Shown piece after piece: positions 8,608-16,009 of a stretch of 64,000 bases of DNA (its first letter is position 1; every line of letters starts with the position of its first letter). The DNA lies in contig NZ_QMFA01000002.1 of assembly GCF_003285005.1 (NCBI RefSeq), positions 290,779 to 354,778 of the forward strand, given 5' to 3'. The DNA comes from Paenibacillus sp. YN15. Its GTDB lineage: Bacteria; Bacillota; Bacilli; Paenibacillales; NBRC-103111. The position numbers and the translations under genes are program-made. Below the pieces are notes generated by a model. The model saw nothing but the letters and a program-made list of their open reading frames with translations, made no database searches and was not told the DNA's origin.

Positions 8608-8898
8608 ATGAACGATTCCTTTAAAGCCTTATCCGATCCGACCCGGCGCCAGATTCTCCGGCTGCTCCGGGAGAAGGACCGTACCGCAGGCGAAATTGCC
8701 GACTTTTTCAATATGACCAAACCCAGCATTTCCCATCATCTCAATGCCTTGAAGCAGGCCGGACTGGTGCTGGATGAGCGCCAAGGGCAGCATATTATCT
8801 ATTCCATCAACACATCGGTGCTCCAGGAAGTGATGGGCTGGTTTCTGGATCTGCTGGGCAAAGAAAATACAGACGAATCAGGAGGGGACAATGTATGA
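8608..8898 (+). CDS. ArsR/SdpR-family transcriptional regulator
   Basis: This 96-residue winged-helix repressor opens with KALSDPTRRQILRLLREKDR. Its recognition helix region is MTKPSISHHLNALKQAGLV at about 36-54. It has no Cys pair of the metal-sensing ArsR proteins and resembles SdpR and autorepressor types. It overlaps the following SdpI-like gene by 4 bases (ATGA), so the two are translationally coupled. This arrangement parallels the Bacillus sdpRI operon, in which membrane SdpI sequesters SdpR when the SdpC toxin is present. No sdpC-like toxin gene is nearby. Confidence 0.88.
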   Translation: MNDSFKALSDPTRRQILRLLREKDRTAGEIADFFNMTKPSISHHLNALKQAGLVLDERQGQHIIYSINTSVLQEVMGWFLDLLGKENTDESGGDNV

Positions 8899-9539
8899 AA
8901 TGGAACCGGAAAGATGTTGCCATGCTGCTTATCGGGCTGATTCCGGCTATCGTTGCTTTACTCAATTACAGCAAGCTCCCATCGCAAATGGCCACTCACT
9001 TTAATGCCAATAATGAGGTGGACGGCTTTATGGCCCGCCCTGTGGCGGTTGTTATGCTTCTTTTTTTGGGGGTGGGCGTCCCTTTGCTGTTGAAGGTGGC
9101 CCGCAAGGTTGATCCCAAGGCAGGCAATTATGCCAAATTCGAGGGCGTTTACGAAATGTTCCGCTGGGTGATGTCCATTTTTATGATGACGGTGGGCCTG
9201 TTCCTGGTGATGTACAATTTGGGCTATGACTTGAACGTGAAGCTGTTCACCAGCCCGCTCATCGGTCTGCTGTTTTTGATCCTGGGGAACGTGATGGGCA
9301 AAATCCGCTTCAATTACACCTTCGGCATCCGGACCCCATGGACGCTGTCCAATGAGGAAGTGTGGCGCAAAACTCACCGGATGGCCGGGCCGATCTGGAT
9401 GGCCGCAGGCGTTGTTATGGTTGTGGGCGCGTTTGTCCCGGGCAGCTGGTCGCTGCCCCTGACCTTGTCCACCATCGCTGTCATAGTGGTGATCCCCACG
9501 GTCTATTCCTACTGGCTCCACCGCCAATTGAAGGCCTGA
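8895..9539 (+). CDS. SdpI-family membrane protein
   Basis: This 214-residue integral membrane protein has about six hydrophobic helices. The N-terminal DUF1648-like segment carries LPSQMATHFNANNEVDG near 26-42. The C-terminal SdpI signature is FNYTFGIRTPWTLSNEEVW near 138-156, followed by THRMAGPIWMAAG. In Bacillus subtilis SdpI gives immunity to the SdpC cannibalism toxin and signals to SdpR. Here the same regulator/immunity pair is present without the toxin, so the signal could be a foreign peptide. The start overlaps the regulator stop. Confidence 0.9.
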   Translation: MKWNRKDVAMLLIGLIPAIVALLNYSKLPSQMATHFNANNEVDGFMARPVAVVMLLFLGVGVPLLLKVARKVDPKAGNYAKFEGVYEMFRWVMSIFMMTVGLFLVMYNLGYDLNVKLFTSPLIGLLFLILGNVMGKIRFNYTFGIRTPWTLSNEEVWRKTHRMAGPIWMAAGVVMVVGAFVPGSWSLPLTLSTIAVIVVIPTVYSYWLHRQLKA

Positions 9540-9586
9540 ACCATAAGGATGTTCCGCCTCCCTAATTGTGCTATGATAAAGTCATG

Positions 9587-9644
9587 CCCCAAAAGTTACG
9601 GCAGGCTGCGACGCAGATTCCGGGTACTTTTTGGGGGAACCCCG
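9587..9644. repeat. CCCCAAAAGT...TACTTTTTGGGGG hairpin repeat, copy 1
   Basis: Left arm CCCCAAAAGTTAC begins at 9587. Right arm GTACTTTTTGGGGG runs 9624-9637 and is followed by AACCCCG. The two ends are complementary over 11-12 bases. It belongs to a family with further copies near 16.85, 42.93 and 54.19 kb. Confidence 0.75.
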
Positions 9645-9690
9645 TACGAAAGAAAAGATATTGTCATTCGATTAGGAGGCACCGTGTAAC

Positions 9691-10572
9691 ATGAAGCTGG
9701 TAACGAGTCTGCTTAAAATCGCTTTGCCCCTGGTTGTGATCTTTCTCTTGCTGAAGGTTCACATCCTCTTGGGAATTGCCGCGGCTGTAGCTATCGTGGT
9801 GTATTTCTTCATCCGCAACAAATCCGCATTTTTTGCCTATTTGGGCAACATGAACTACCAGCAGGGCAAGCAGCAGGAAGCTCTGATGTGGCTGAATAAG
9901 GCCGCTGCCGAGAAAAACTGCAAGGCGATGCATCTGTTGGGCTTCAGCTTCCTTCTGCTGCGGCTGGGCAAGCTGGAGCAGGCCCAGGAGATTCTGGTGC
10001 GCGCCGAACGGATGTCTCTCAGCCGGGAGGAGAAGATGGCCTACCTGACCAATGCCTCGCTGCTGTTATGGAAGCAGGGCAGGCTGGATGAAGCGACAGT
10101 CATGCTGGAGGAAGCCCAAAGCGAATACAAGAATACCAACCTGTATGGAAGCCTGGGGTATTTCTATATTTTATCCGGGGACTTGGACAAGGCTTTGGCT
10201 TATAATCAGGAAGCCTTTGACTACAACAACAAAAGCGCGGTGATTGCCGACAATCTGGGTCAGACCCGGCTGCTCCGCGGGGAGTATGAAGAGGCGCTGG
10301 CGATGTACGAGGAGTTGGCCGGCCAGAAGCCTACTTTCCCCGAAGCCTATTATAACTACGGTCTGGTGCTGGAGGCTCTCGGGCGTTCAGAGGAAGCGCT
10401 GGAGCAGATGGAGAAAGCCTTGGGTTACCCCACCTCCCTGCTCAGCACCGTTACCCATGAAGAGATAAAAGCCAAGATTGCCGAGCTGGAGCATAAAACA
10501 GGCGTTTCCCGGAACGAGGAAGCGCCGCCGGAAGAAGAGGGAGAAGACCGGTCTTCCCAACAGGAAGCATAA
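9691..10572 (+). CDS. Membrane-anchored tetratricopeptide-repeat protein
   Basis: The 293-residue protein starts with two close hydrophobic segments (about 5-22 and 26-44), consistent with an N-terminal membrane anchor. About five TPR-like units follow, with typical A-L-x-Y/N-A spacing, for example QGKQQEALMWLNKA, SGDLDKALAYNQEA, RGEYEEALAMYEEL and LGRSEEALEQMEKA. A charged, probably disordered Glu-rich tail ends it. TPR arrays mediate protein-protein contact; the partner is unknown. The ATG follows TTAGGAGG. The gene is bracketed by a repeat upstream and a terminator downstream, so it is probably transcribed alone. Confidence 0.85.
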   Translation: MKLVTSLLKIALPLVVIFLLLKVHILLGIAAAVAIVVYFFIRNKSAFFAYLGNMNYQQGKQQEALMWLNKAAAEKNCKAMHLLGFSFLLLRLGKLEQAQEILVRAERMSLSREEKMAYLTNASLLLWKQGRLDEATVMLEEAQSEYKNTNLYGSLGYFYILSGDLDKALAYNQEAFDYNNKSAVIADNLGQTRLLRGEYEEALAMYEELAGQKPTFPEAYYNYGLVLEALGRSEEALEQMEKALGYPTSLLSTVTHEEIKAKIAELEHKTGVSRNEEAPPEEEGEDRSSQQEA

Positions 10573-10585
10573 TCAAATCAGCATA

Positions 10586-10626
10586 CAGCCCCCGTCGAAA
10601 TCATTTCGGCGGGGCTGTTTTTTTTG
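10586..10626 (+). terminator. Intrinsic terminator of the TPR gene
   Basis: CAGCCCCCGTCGAAA and TTTCGGCGGGGCTG form a long GC-rich stem followed by a run of eight or more T residues. Confidence 0.92.
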
Positions 10627-10701
10627 TCCGCGGCGGTGACACACTAGGGGTAACAAGCGAAGCGCCATATGCCGCGCAGAAACCGGAGGGCGGACAAGGG
10701 G

Positions 10702-11391
10702 ATGAACCGCCGGATTTTGATTATCGAGGACGAGCAGCGGATTGCCAGAATTCTGGAGCTGGAGCTGATCAATGAGGGGTATATCGTGGAACTGGCTGCA
10801 GACGGCGTCCAAGGACTGGCCAGAGCAATTCAGGAGGAATGGAGCTGCATCCTGCTGGACCTGCAATTGCCGGGGCAAAGCGGCTTTCAGGTGCTGGAGG
10901 GAATCAGGAAGCAGGATTCCCGGACGCCGGTGCTGATTCTAACCGCCAGGGAGGCGGTGGAGGATAAGGTGAAGGGGCTGGATCTGGGAGCCAATGATTA
11001 TGTGACCAAGCCTTTTGAATTCTTGGAGCTCTCCGCCCGCATCCGCTCCCAGATCCGCGCCAGGCAAAGGGAGGAAGCGCCTGCCGAAGAGGATTTGCTG
11101 AAGCTGGATGCGCTGACTGCCGACCTGAAAACCAGACAGGTCCGGCGGGAGGGGAAGCTCATCGATTTAACCCCCCGGGAGTTTGATCTGCTGGCGTATC
11201 TTCTCAAGCACAAGGGCCAGCCGGTAGGGAGGGAGGCTCTGCTGTCCGAGGTCTGGGGCTTCGACTTCGCCGGACAGACCAATCTGGTGGATGTCTATAT
11301 CCGCTACCTCCGCCAGAAAATCGACCAGGGCTTTAAAAAGAAGCTGATCGCCACAGTCCGGGGTGTGGGCTACAGCATTCAGGAGCCGTAA
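10702..11391 (+). CDS. OmpR/PhoB-family response regulator
   Basis: The receiver domain (1-120) has the acidic pair Asp10/Glu11 in IIEDE, the phosphoacceptor Asp53 in LLDLQLPG, and the Lys of VTKPFEF near 103. A C-terminal winged-helix DNA-binding domain follows, with LTPREFDLLAYLLKHKGQ near 155-172 and LVDVYIRYLRQKID near 200-213. The ATG at 10702 is chosen because it starts directly with the receiver fold (MNRRILIIEDE) and has GGAGGG 12 bases upstream. An in-frame ATG at 10669 would add eleven basic residues. The histidine kinase gene starts 3 bases after the stop, so they form one operon. The regulon is unknown. Confidence 0.93.
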   Translation: MNRRILIIEDEQRIARILELELINEGYIVELAADGVQGLARAIQEEWSCILLDLQLPGQSGFQVLEGIRKQDSRTPVLILTAREAVEDKVKGLDLGANDYVTKPFEFLELSARIRSQIRARQREEAPAEEDLLKLDALTADLKTRQVRREGKLIDLTPREFDLLAYLLKHKGQPVGREALLSEVWGFDFAGQTNLVDVYIRYLRQKIDQGFKKKLIATVRGVGYSIQEP

Positions 11392-11394
11392 GCC

Positions 11395-12798
11395 ATGAAG
11401 CTGAAAACGAAAATCCGTATGTATACCATCGGCGGACTGGTCTGTATCCTGGTTTTTTTCAGCCTTTTGATCTATGTGTTTTTTGTCCGCTTCAGCACCA
11501 ACGCCGAATTAAGATTGCTGTGGACCAGAGCCCAGACCATTCTCCGCAAGCCGGAGGTGCGGAATGCGAAGGATTGGCAGGAGCCGGAGCTACTTCAGGA
11601 ATTTTTGAGCGAGCGGATGATGATCCGCATCATTGACCCGGCCGGCATTGTCCGCTCCCAGATTGTAAGCGATCCGGCGCTGGCCTCCCTTGCCCCCGTG
11701 TACCGAACCTCCTACCATACGCGGGTGGTTGCCGTTTGGGCTGAACGGCGGATTTATATCCAGGTGCCCATTTTGACCGTGCAGGGCAAACGCCAGGTCG
11801 GGGTATTGGAGCTGGCCAAATCCTTTCATTTGGCCAGAGGCTATTTGCGCATTCTGCTGATCACGTTAGCCTCCGGAAGCCTGGTGGGAATCCTGGTGGC
11901 CGTTTGCGCCGCATTTTTTTATGTGAAATGGATTTACAAGCCTGTGGAGGCATTGGCGGAAACCATGGAGCAAATTGAACGAAGCGGCAGCTTTACCCGG
12001 CTGGACCCATTGTTTGCGGAAGGGGATGACGAGTTTGGCCGGCTTGGCGGCACCTTCAACCGGATGATGGACAGGCTGGAGGAAAATTACCGGCGGCAGC
12101 GGGATTTTGTGGAGGATGCGTCCCATGAGCTGCGCACACCTCTGACCGTGATCCAGAGCTATGCCGGGATGCTCCACCGTTGGGGAAGCGAGAATCCTGC
12201 CATCCGCCGGGAAGCGGTGGCCGCCATTCAAGCGGAAGCGGACAGGCTGAAGGAGCTGGTGGCCGGACTTCTCCAATCGGCGGATGCGGACAGTCAAGGA
12301 GGCCAACGGGCTGCCCCGCACACGGAGGTGGATTTGCTGGAGCTTGCAGGGAAAACGGCGGAGGAGATGAGCCTGTCCTTTGATCGGGACATTATTCTGC
12401 ACGCCCAGCCGGATGTCTCCTTCCTTGTGTACGGCAGCGGGCAGCAGCTGAAGCAGATGCTGATCAATCTGCTGGACAATGCCATCAAATACAGCAGCCT
12501 GCCGGTTGAGGTCCATTTGGAGCAGGATGGCCGTTGGATCATGCTTGATATCCGGGACCAGGGCGATGGAATTGAGCCGCATCATCTCTCCAGGATTTTC
12601 GAGCGCTTTTACCGGGTGGATGAAGCCAGGACCCGCAGCACCGGAGGAAGCGGGCTGGGCCTGTCCATTGTGGAACGGATTGTGAAGGAGCACGGCGGAA
12701 CAGTGGAGCTTAAGAGCCAGCGGGGAAAAGGCACCACAGCCGCAGTCAGGCTGCCGTCCCATATAGAAGACCGCCCTGAGGAGCAGGGCGGTCTGTAG
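11395..12798 (+). CDS. Sensor histidine kinase
   Basis: This 467-residue membrane kinase has a first membrane helix at about 10-33 and an extracellular sensor of about 120 residues. A second helix at about 150-178 leads to a HAMP linker. The HisKA motif ASHELRTPLTV contains the phosphoacceptor His244. The ATPase domain has the N box LLDNAIKYS, G1 DQGDGIE and G2 GGSGLGLSIVERI. It pairs with the OmpR-type regulator 3 bases upstream. The sensor region has no motif that reveals the signal. The coding 3' end contains a GC hairpin. Confidence 0.93.
   Translation: MKLKTKIRMYTIGGLVCILVFFSLLIYVFFVRFSTNAELRLLWTRAQTILRKPEVRNAKDWQEPELLQEFLSERMMIRIIDPAGIVRSQIVSDPALASLAPVYRTSYHTRVVAVWAERRIYIQVPILTVQGKRQVGVLELAKSFHLARGYLRILLITLASGSLVGILVAVCAAFFYVKWIYKPVEALAETMEQIERSGSFTRLDPLFAEGDDEFGRLGGTFNRMMDRLEENYRRQRDFVEDASHELRTPLTVIQSYAGMLHRWGSENPAIRREAVAAIQAEADRLKELVAGLLQSADADSQGGQRAAPHTEVDLLELAGKTAEEMSLSFDRDIILHAQPDVSFLVYGSGQQLKQMLINLLDNAIKYSSLPVEVHLEQDGRWIMLDIRDQGDGIEPHHLSRIFERFYRVDEARTRSTGGSGLGLSIVERIVKEHGGTVELKSQRGKGTTAAVRLPSHIEDRPEEQGGL
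12769..12793. terminator. GC-rich hairpin shared by convergent gene ends
   Basis: GACCGCCCT (12769-12777) pairs with AGGGCGGTC (12785-12793). The stem lies inside the last codons of the kinase and just beyond the end of the leftward NlpC/P60 gene. T-runs are weak on both sides, so efficient termination is uncertain. Confidence 0.5.
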
Positions 12799-12810
12799 AT
12801 GGCGGGGAGA

Positions 12811-13347
12811 TTATTTTATTACCCGGCGGGCGGTAATGTAATGGGAGCTCCACCAGGAGGAGTTCAGGCTTGAGTATTTGACTCCGCCTGCGCCGTAGGT
12901 GTGCAGGATTTGTCCGTTGCCGGCATAAATGCCCACATGGGCGATTTTGCCCCCGGACTTGCTGGTGGAGAAGAACACCAGGTCTCCTTTGCGAAGATTG
13001 CTTTTGGACACATAGGTGCCGACCTTGGCTTGGCTCTGGGATTCCCGCGGCAGGGAGATGCCCACTTTTTTGAAGACATATTGGGTGAAGGACGAACAGT
13101 CGAAGGTAGAGGTTACGCCTGAGGGCGATCCGAATTTATATGGAGTTCCGAGATAGCGTCTGCCGATGGAGATGACGTTATCCGCCTTCGTAGCCGAAAT
13201 GGAGGCCGCCGCTTCCGTCTCCATTGTCACGGAGCTGGAGGCTGCGAAGGCCTGGGACGGATGCGCCAGGCCAAGGCCTGTCCAAGCGAGGCCTAAGCTG
13301 AGTCCTACAACAGCCACAGGTCGGAGAATGCGAGTACGTATAGTCAT
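12811..13347 (-). CDS. Secreted NlpC/P60 (C40) peptidoglycan endopeptidase
   Basis: The 178-residue precursor has a basic N-terminus, a hydrophobic core and an AFA-A signal-peptidase site near residue 35. The mature protein is a single NlpC/P60 domain with the catalytic triad visible: Cys84 in TFDCSSF, His137 in KIAHVGIYAG and His149 in ILHTYG. Such enzymes cleave D-Glu-gamma-diaminopimelate bonds in stem peptides during cell-wall remodelling. There is no LysM or SH3 wall-binding domain, so it is a minimal hydrolase. AGGAGG precedes the start. The 330-base upstream region was examined for a c-di-AMP riboswitch and none was convincing. Confidence 0.93.
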   Translation of the reverse strand: MTIRTRILRPVAVVGLSLGLAWTGLGLAHPSQAFAASSSVTMETEAAASISATKADNVISIGRRYLGTPYKFGSPSGVTSTFDCSSFTQYVFKKVGISLPRESQSQAKVGTYVSKSNLRKGDLVFFSTSKSGGKIAHVGIYAGNGQILHTYGAGGVKYSSLNSSWWSSHYITARRVIK

Positions 13348-13674
13348 GATGATGCCTCCTGTTGATTGAATTTGTGCCCGAGAGCCGGATAAGGCGATAA
13401 AAATGGCGGTCCGGACCGGATGGTAATGAAAGCGATATAATGCCTTGGCTTACCGGGCTAACGCCAGTATACCAGAACTGAAATTTCATGAATTTGGCAA
13501 AGACCCGGCAAAACCTTGCCGCCACTGGGATTGAAAGCGTTTATTAGAATCTCATGAGAATTCCACTGTCAAAATGTCTTGACATTTGCCCCGACTATGC
13601 ATGTGCCCATTTGCTCCTTCCTGCATAAAGTGAAGAAGGCTACGGCAACGACTTGAGCGGAAGGAAGGTCGCAT
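13348..13674. other. Divergent intergenic region with two small palindromes
   Basis: No gene is seen. The region separates the leftward NlpC/P60 gene from the rightward PLP enzyme. It contains the palindrome TCTCATGAGA at 13550-13559. An inverted repeat TGTCAA (13567-13572) / TTGACA (13579-13584) follows, whose second arm could also serve as a -35 hexamer; a good -10 is not evident. Confidence 0.4.
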
Positions 13675-15285
13675 ATGCTGAACATAGGCGGGATACCGTA
13701 TGGGATAAAGGATGAAGAGGCTGCATTTGCCGCTGTCAGACGGAATATTATCGGCGGAGACCGGATCATCCGCACACCCGGCGGTCCGAGGAAAATGATT
13801 TATGCGGACTGGTGCGCAAGCGGAAGACTCTATGGGCCTATCGAGGATTACATGAAGCATTACATAGGGCCGCTGGTCGGCAATACCCATACGGGTTCCA
13901 ATGCCACCGGGGCGTCCATGACCATGGCATATTCCCTGGCGGGAAGCATCATCAGGCGCCACGTCCATGCGTCGCCCCGGGATGTGCTGATGTTCTGCGG
14001 AACAGGGATGACGGGAGCGGTGAACAAGCTCCAGCGGCTTCTGCAAATCCGCGCCCCCAAAGGGCTGCAGGATCGATTATGCCTGCCCGCGGAGGAGCGC
14101 CCGGTTATTTTCATCACCCATATGGAGCATCATTCCAACCATATCTCATGGCTGGAGACCACCGGCGAGGTGGTGATGGTGCCTCCGGACGAACAGGGTC
14201 TGGTCAGTCCGGAAGTGCTGGATCGCGTGGTGTCCTGCTATGGGGACCGGCCGCTTAAGATCGGCGCGTTTACCGCCTGCTCCAATGTAACCGGGCTCAT
14301 GACGCCCATTGCCGAGCTGGCGGCAGTGATGCACCGGCACGGCGGCCTGGCCTTCGCGGATTACAGCGCGTCTGCGCCTTATGTGGATATGGATATGTAT
14401 CCGCCGCTGCCGGGAGGCTGGCTGGATGCGCTGTACTTCTCGCCCCACAAATTCCTGGGGGGGCCGGGCACCAGCGGCGTGCTGGTGATGCACGGCAGAC
14501 TGCTGGGCAGTTCTGTGCCGGATGAACCGGGCGGAGGGACAGTGATCTGGACGGACCCATGGGGAAAGCGGACCTATCTGGGGAATGCGGAGGAGCGGGA
14601 GGACGGGGGGACGCCGGGATTTTTGCAGGCGATCCGGGCGGCATTGTGCATCAAGCTGAAGGAGGAGCTGGGAACCGGGGCAATGCTTCGGCGGGAGGAA
14701 CGGCTGCTTGAGCGGCTCTGGCCCTATTTGGACAGCTGTCCCGGCCTTCATGTGCTGGAAGGAAGGCACCGCTGCAGGCTTGGCATTGTTTCCTTTCATA
14801 TAGAAGGACTTCATTACAAACTGGTGACGCGGCTCCTAAATGACAAGTTCGGCATTCAGGCCAGAGGCGGCTGCTCCTGCTCGGGCAGCTACGGCCATTA
14901 TTTATACGGCATCGGTCCGGATGCTTCGGATTATATCCACCATCAGATTTTGAGCGGCAATTTGGAATGGAAGCCGGGCTGGGTGCGGATTTCCCTTCAT
15001 CCCGCCATGTCGGAAGAAGAGGTTGACGCCATCGGCAGGGCGGTCCGGGACATTGCCCGGCACGGCCGCACCTGGGGAGAGGAGTACCGGATGGACCGGA
15101 TTACGGGAGAGGTCATCCATACAAGCGGGGCAGAGGCGGCGGAGTGGGATGCAACCGAGGAGCTGGAGGCGGAATGGCAGGGACTATTGAAGCAGTCCCT
15201 CCAGCTCCCCAACCTTCAGAATGTCCACCGTGGCATCGTCGAAGGCAATCCAGCCCTGGTCCCGCATGTAGCACAGCTCCCGTGA
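13675..15285 (+). CDS. Class V aminotransferase-fold PLP enzyme (cysteine desulfurase-like)
   Basis: The protein has 536 residues, about 100 longer than SufS/NifS enzymes. The PLP lysine is Lys259 in FSPHKFLGGPG. The PLP-binding His region is THMEHHSNHISW near 143-154, and the active-site-loop cysteines Cys400 and Cys402 lie in RGGCSCSGSYG. The N-terminal NTHTGSNATG segment is characteristic of a selenocysteine-lyase/desulfurase-like group. A Cys in the right loop supports sulfur removal from cysteine, but this branch is not SufS itself and the substrate is uncertain. The last 34 codons run antisense through the end of the neighbouring Crp/Fnr gene. Its closeness to hcp suggests a role in Fe-S repair or sulfur supply. 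Confidence 0.85.
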   Translation: MLNIGGIPYGIKDEEAAFAAVRRNIIGGDRIIRTPGGPRKMIYADWCASGRLYGPIEDYMKHYIGPLVGNTHTGSNATGASMTMAYSLAGSIIRRHVHASPRDVLMFCGTGMTGAVNKLQRLLQIRAPKGLQDRLCLPAEERPVIFITHMEHHSNHISWLETTGEVVMVPPDEQGLVSPEVLDRVVSCYGDRPLKIGAFTACSNVTGLMTPIAELAAVMHRHGGLAFADYSASAPYVDMDMYPPLPGGWLDALYFSPHKFLGGPGTSGVLVMHGRLLGSSVPDEPGGGTVIWTDPWGKRTYLGNAEEREDGGTPGFLQAIRAALCIKLKEELGTGAMLRREERLLERLWPYLDSCPGLHVLEGRHRCRLGIVSFHIEGLHYKLVTRLLNDKFGIQARGGCSCSGSYGHYLYGIGPDASDYIHHQILSGNLEWKPGWVRISLHPAMSEEEVDAIGRAVRDIARHGRTWGEEYRMDRITGEVIHTSGAEAAEWDATEELEAEWQGLLKQSLQLPNLQNVHRGIVEGNPALVPHVAQLP

Positions 15286-15861
15286 CAGGGAGGGTCTGGC
15301 GCTGTTCAGATGCTCCGCCCATACCCGCTTATTGAACGGAATGCGAATGCGTTCCGTTTTTTGCTGTTTCATTTCCTTGATCAGGAAATGGGCGATCCGC
15401 TGGCGGAGGGTTCCCAGGGAGAGAATTTCAATGCGCTGGTTCAACAGAACAAGCCGCTCGGACATGTTCTGCATAAATAGCGCCATAATTTCCGTGTCCA
15501 GCGCAAACAGGGCCAACAGCTCCTTTTTGGTGAACATGAGAATGCTGGCGGACTCCGCGGCAATCACGGTGGCCGGGTAGATATTGGTCTTGGAGAAAAT
15601 CACCGCTTCCCCGAAGGTGCTGCCGGTGGAAAAACGGGATACCGTCACTACCTTGCCTGTGGAGTACATTTTCTGCACCTCGATAATTCCGGTGATGACA
15701 ATGCCTATCCGGTCGGCAGGCTCGCCCTCCCGGACGATCTGCTCATTGCGGGAGTAACTGCTTACCGAAGGGTTGATCCGGGCTAAAATGTCGGTGATTT
15801 CCTGCTCTGTTTTGTTGCGGAACAGCATGTTCTTCCGCAAAGCGGCGGCATGGGGATTCAT
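15184..15861 (-). CDS. Crp/Fnr-family transcriptional regulator, probable HcpR-like activator of hcp
   Basis: This 225-residue regulator has a cyclic-nucleotide-binding-type beta-barrel (about 20-130, with EGEPADRIGIVITGIIEV and STGSTFGEAVIF). A long dimerisation helix follows, then a C-terminal Crp-type helix-turn-helix (about 165-225) containing LNSARPSLSRELCYMRDQGWI. It lacks the N-terminal or C-terminal Cys cluster of an oxygen-sensing Fnr, so a [4Fe-4S] sensor is unlikely. It is divergent from the ferredoxin-hcp genes, and HcpR-type members of this family control hcp in response to nitrosative stress. A palindrome at -41.5 of the divergent promoter fits direct activation. It overlaps the PLP-enzyme gene tail to tail by 102 bp. 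Confidence 0.88.
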   Translation of the reverse strand: MNPHAAALRKNMLFRNKTEQEITDILARINPSVSSYSRNEQIVREGEPADRIGIVITGIIEVQKMYSTGKVVTVSRFSTGSTFGEAVIFSKTNIYPATVIAAESASILMFTKKELLALFALDTEIMALFMQNMSERLVLLNQRIEILSLGTLRQRIAHFLIKEMKQQKTERIRIPFNKRVWAEHLNSARPSLSRELCYMRDQGWIAFDDATVDILKVGELEGLLQ

Positions 15862-15863
15862 AA

Positions 15864-15936
15864 TTGTGACACCTCTGTGACAAAGAATATAGCGGTAACA
15901 TCCGTTACCGTCTGTTTAGAAACAGTCTACTATACT
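15864..15936. promoter_or_regulatory. Divergent control region of crp/fnr-like gene and ferredoxin-hcp
   Basis: Three symmetric elements are visible. TTGTGACACCTCTGTGACAA (15864-15883) overlaps the ribosome site of the leftward regulator. A perfect palindrome CGGTAAC-ATCC-GTTACCG lies at 15893-15910. A perfect CTGTTT-AG-AAACAG lies at 15912-15925. A -10 hexamer TATACT lies at 15931-15936, with no -35 consensus at the correct distance. If transcription starts at 15943, the 18-bp palindrome is centred at -41.5, the classical class II activator position. The binding protein is inferred to be the divergent Crp/Fnr-type regulator. Confidence 0.72.
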
Positions 15937-16009
15937 GAATGTAATACATGCAACGACAAGATGTCTGCCTGAAAAGAGAGACGGGCAGAATCCGGAAAGG
16001 GTGACGACG

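Noticed and set aside
13348..13460. Possible c-di-AMP (ydaO) riboswitch before the NlpC/P60 gene
   Set aside because: Cell-wall hydrolase genes often carry one, but the conserved core segments were not found on the minus strand.
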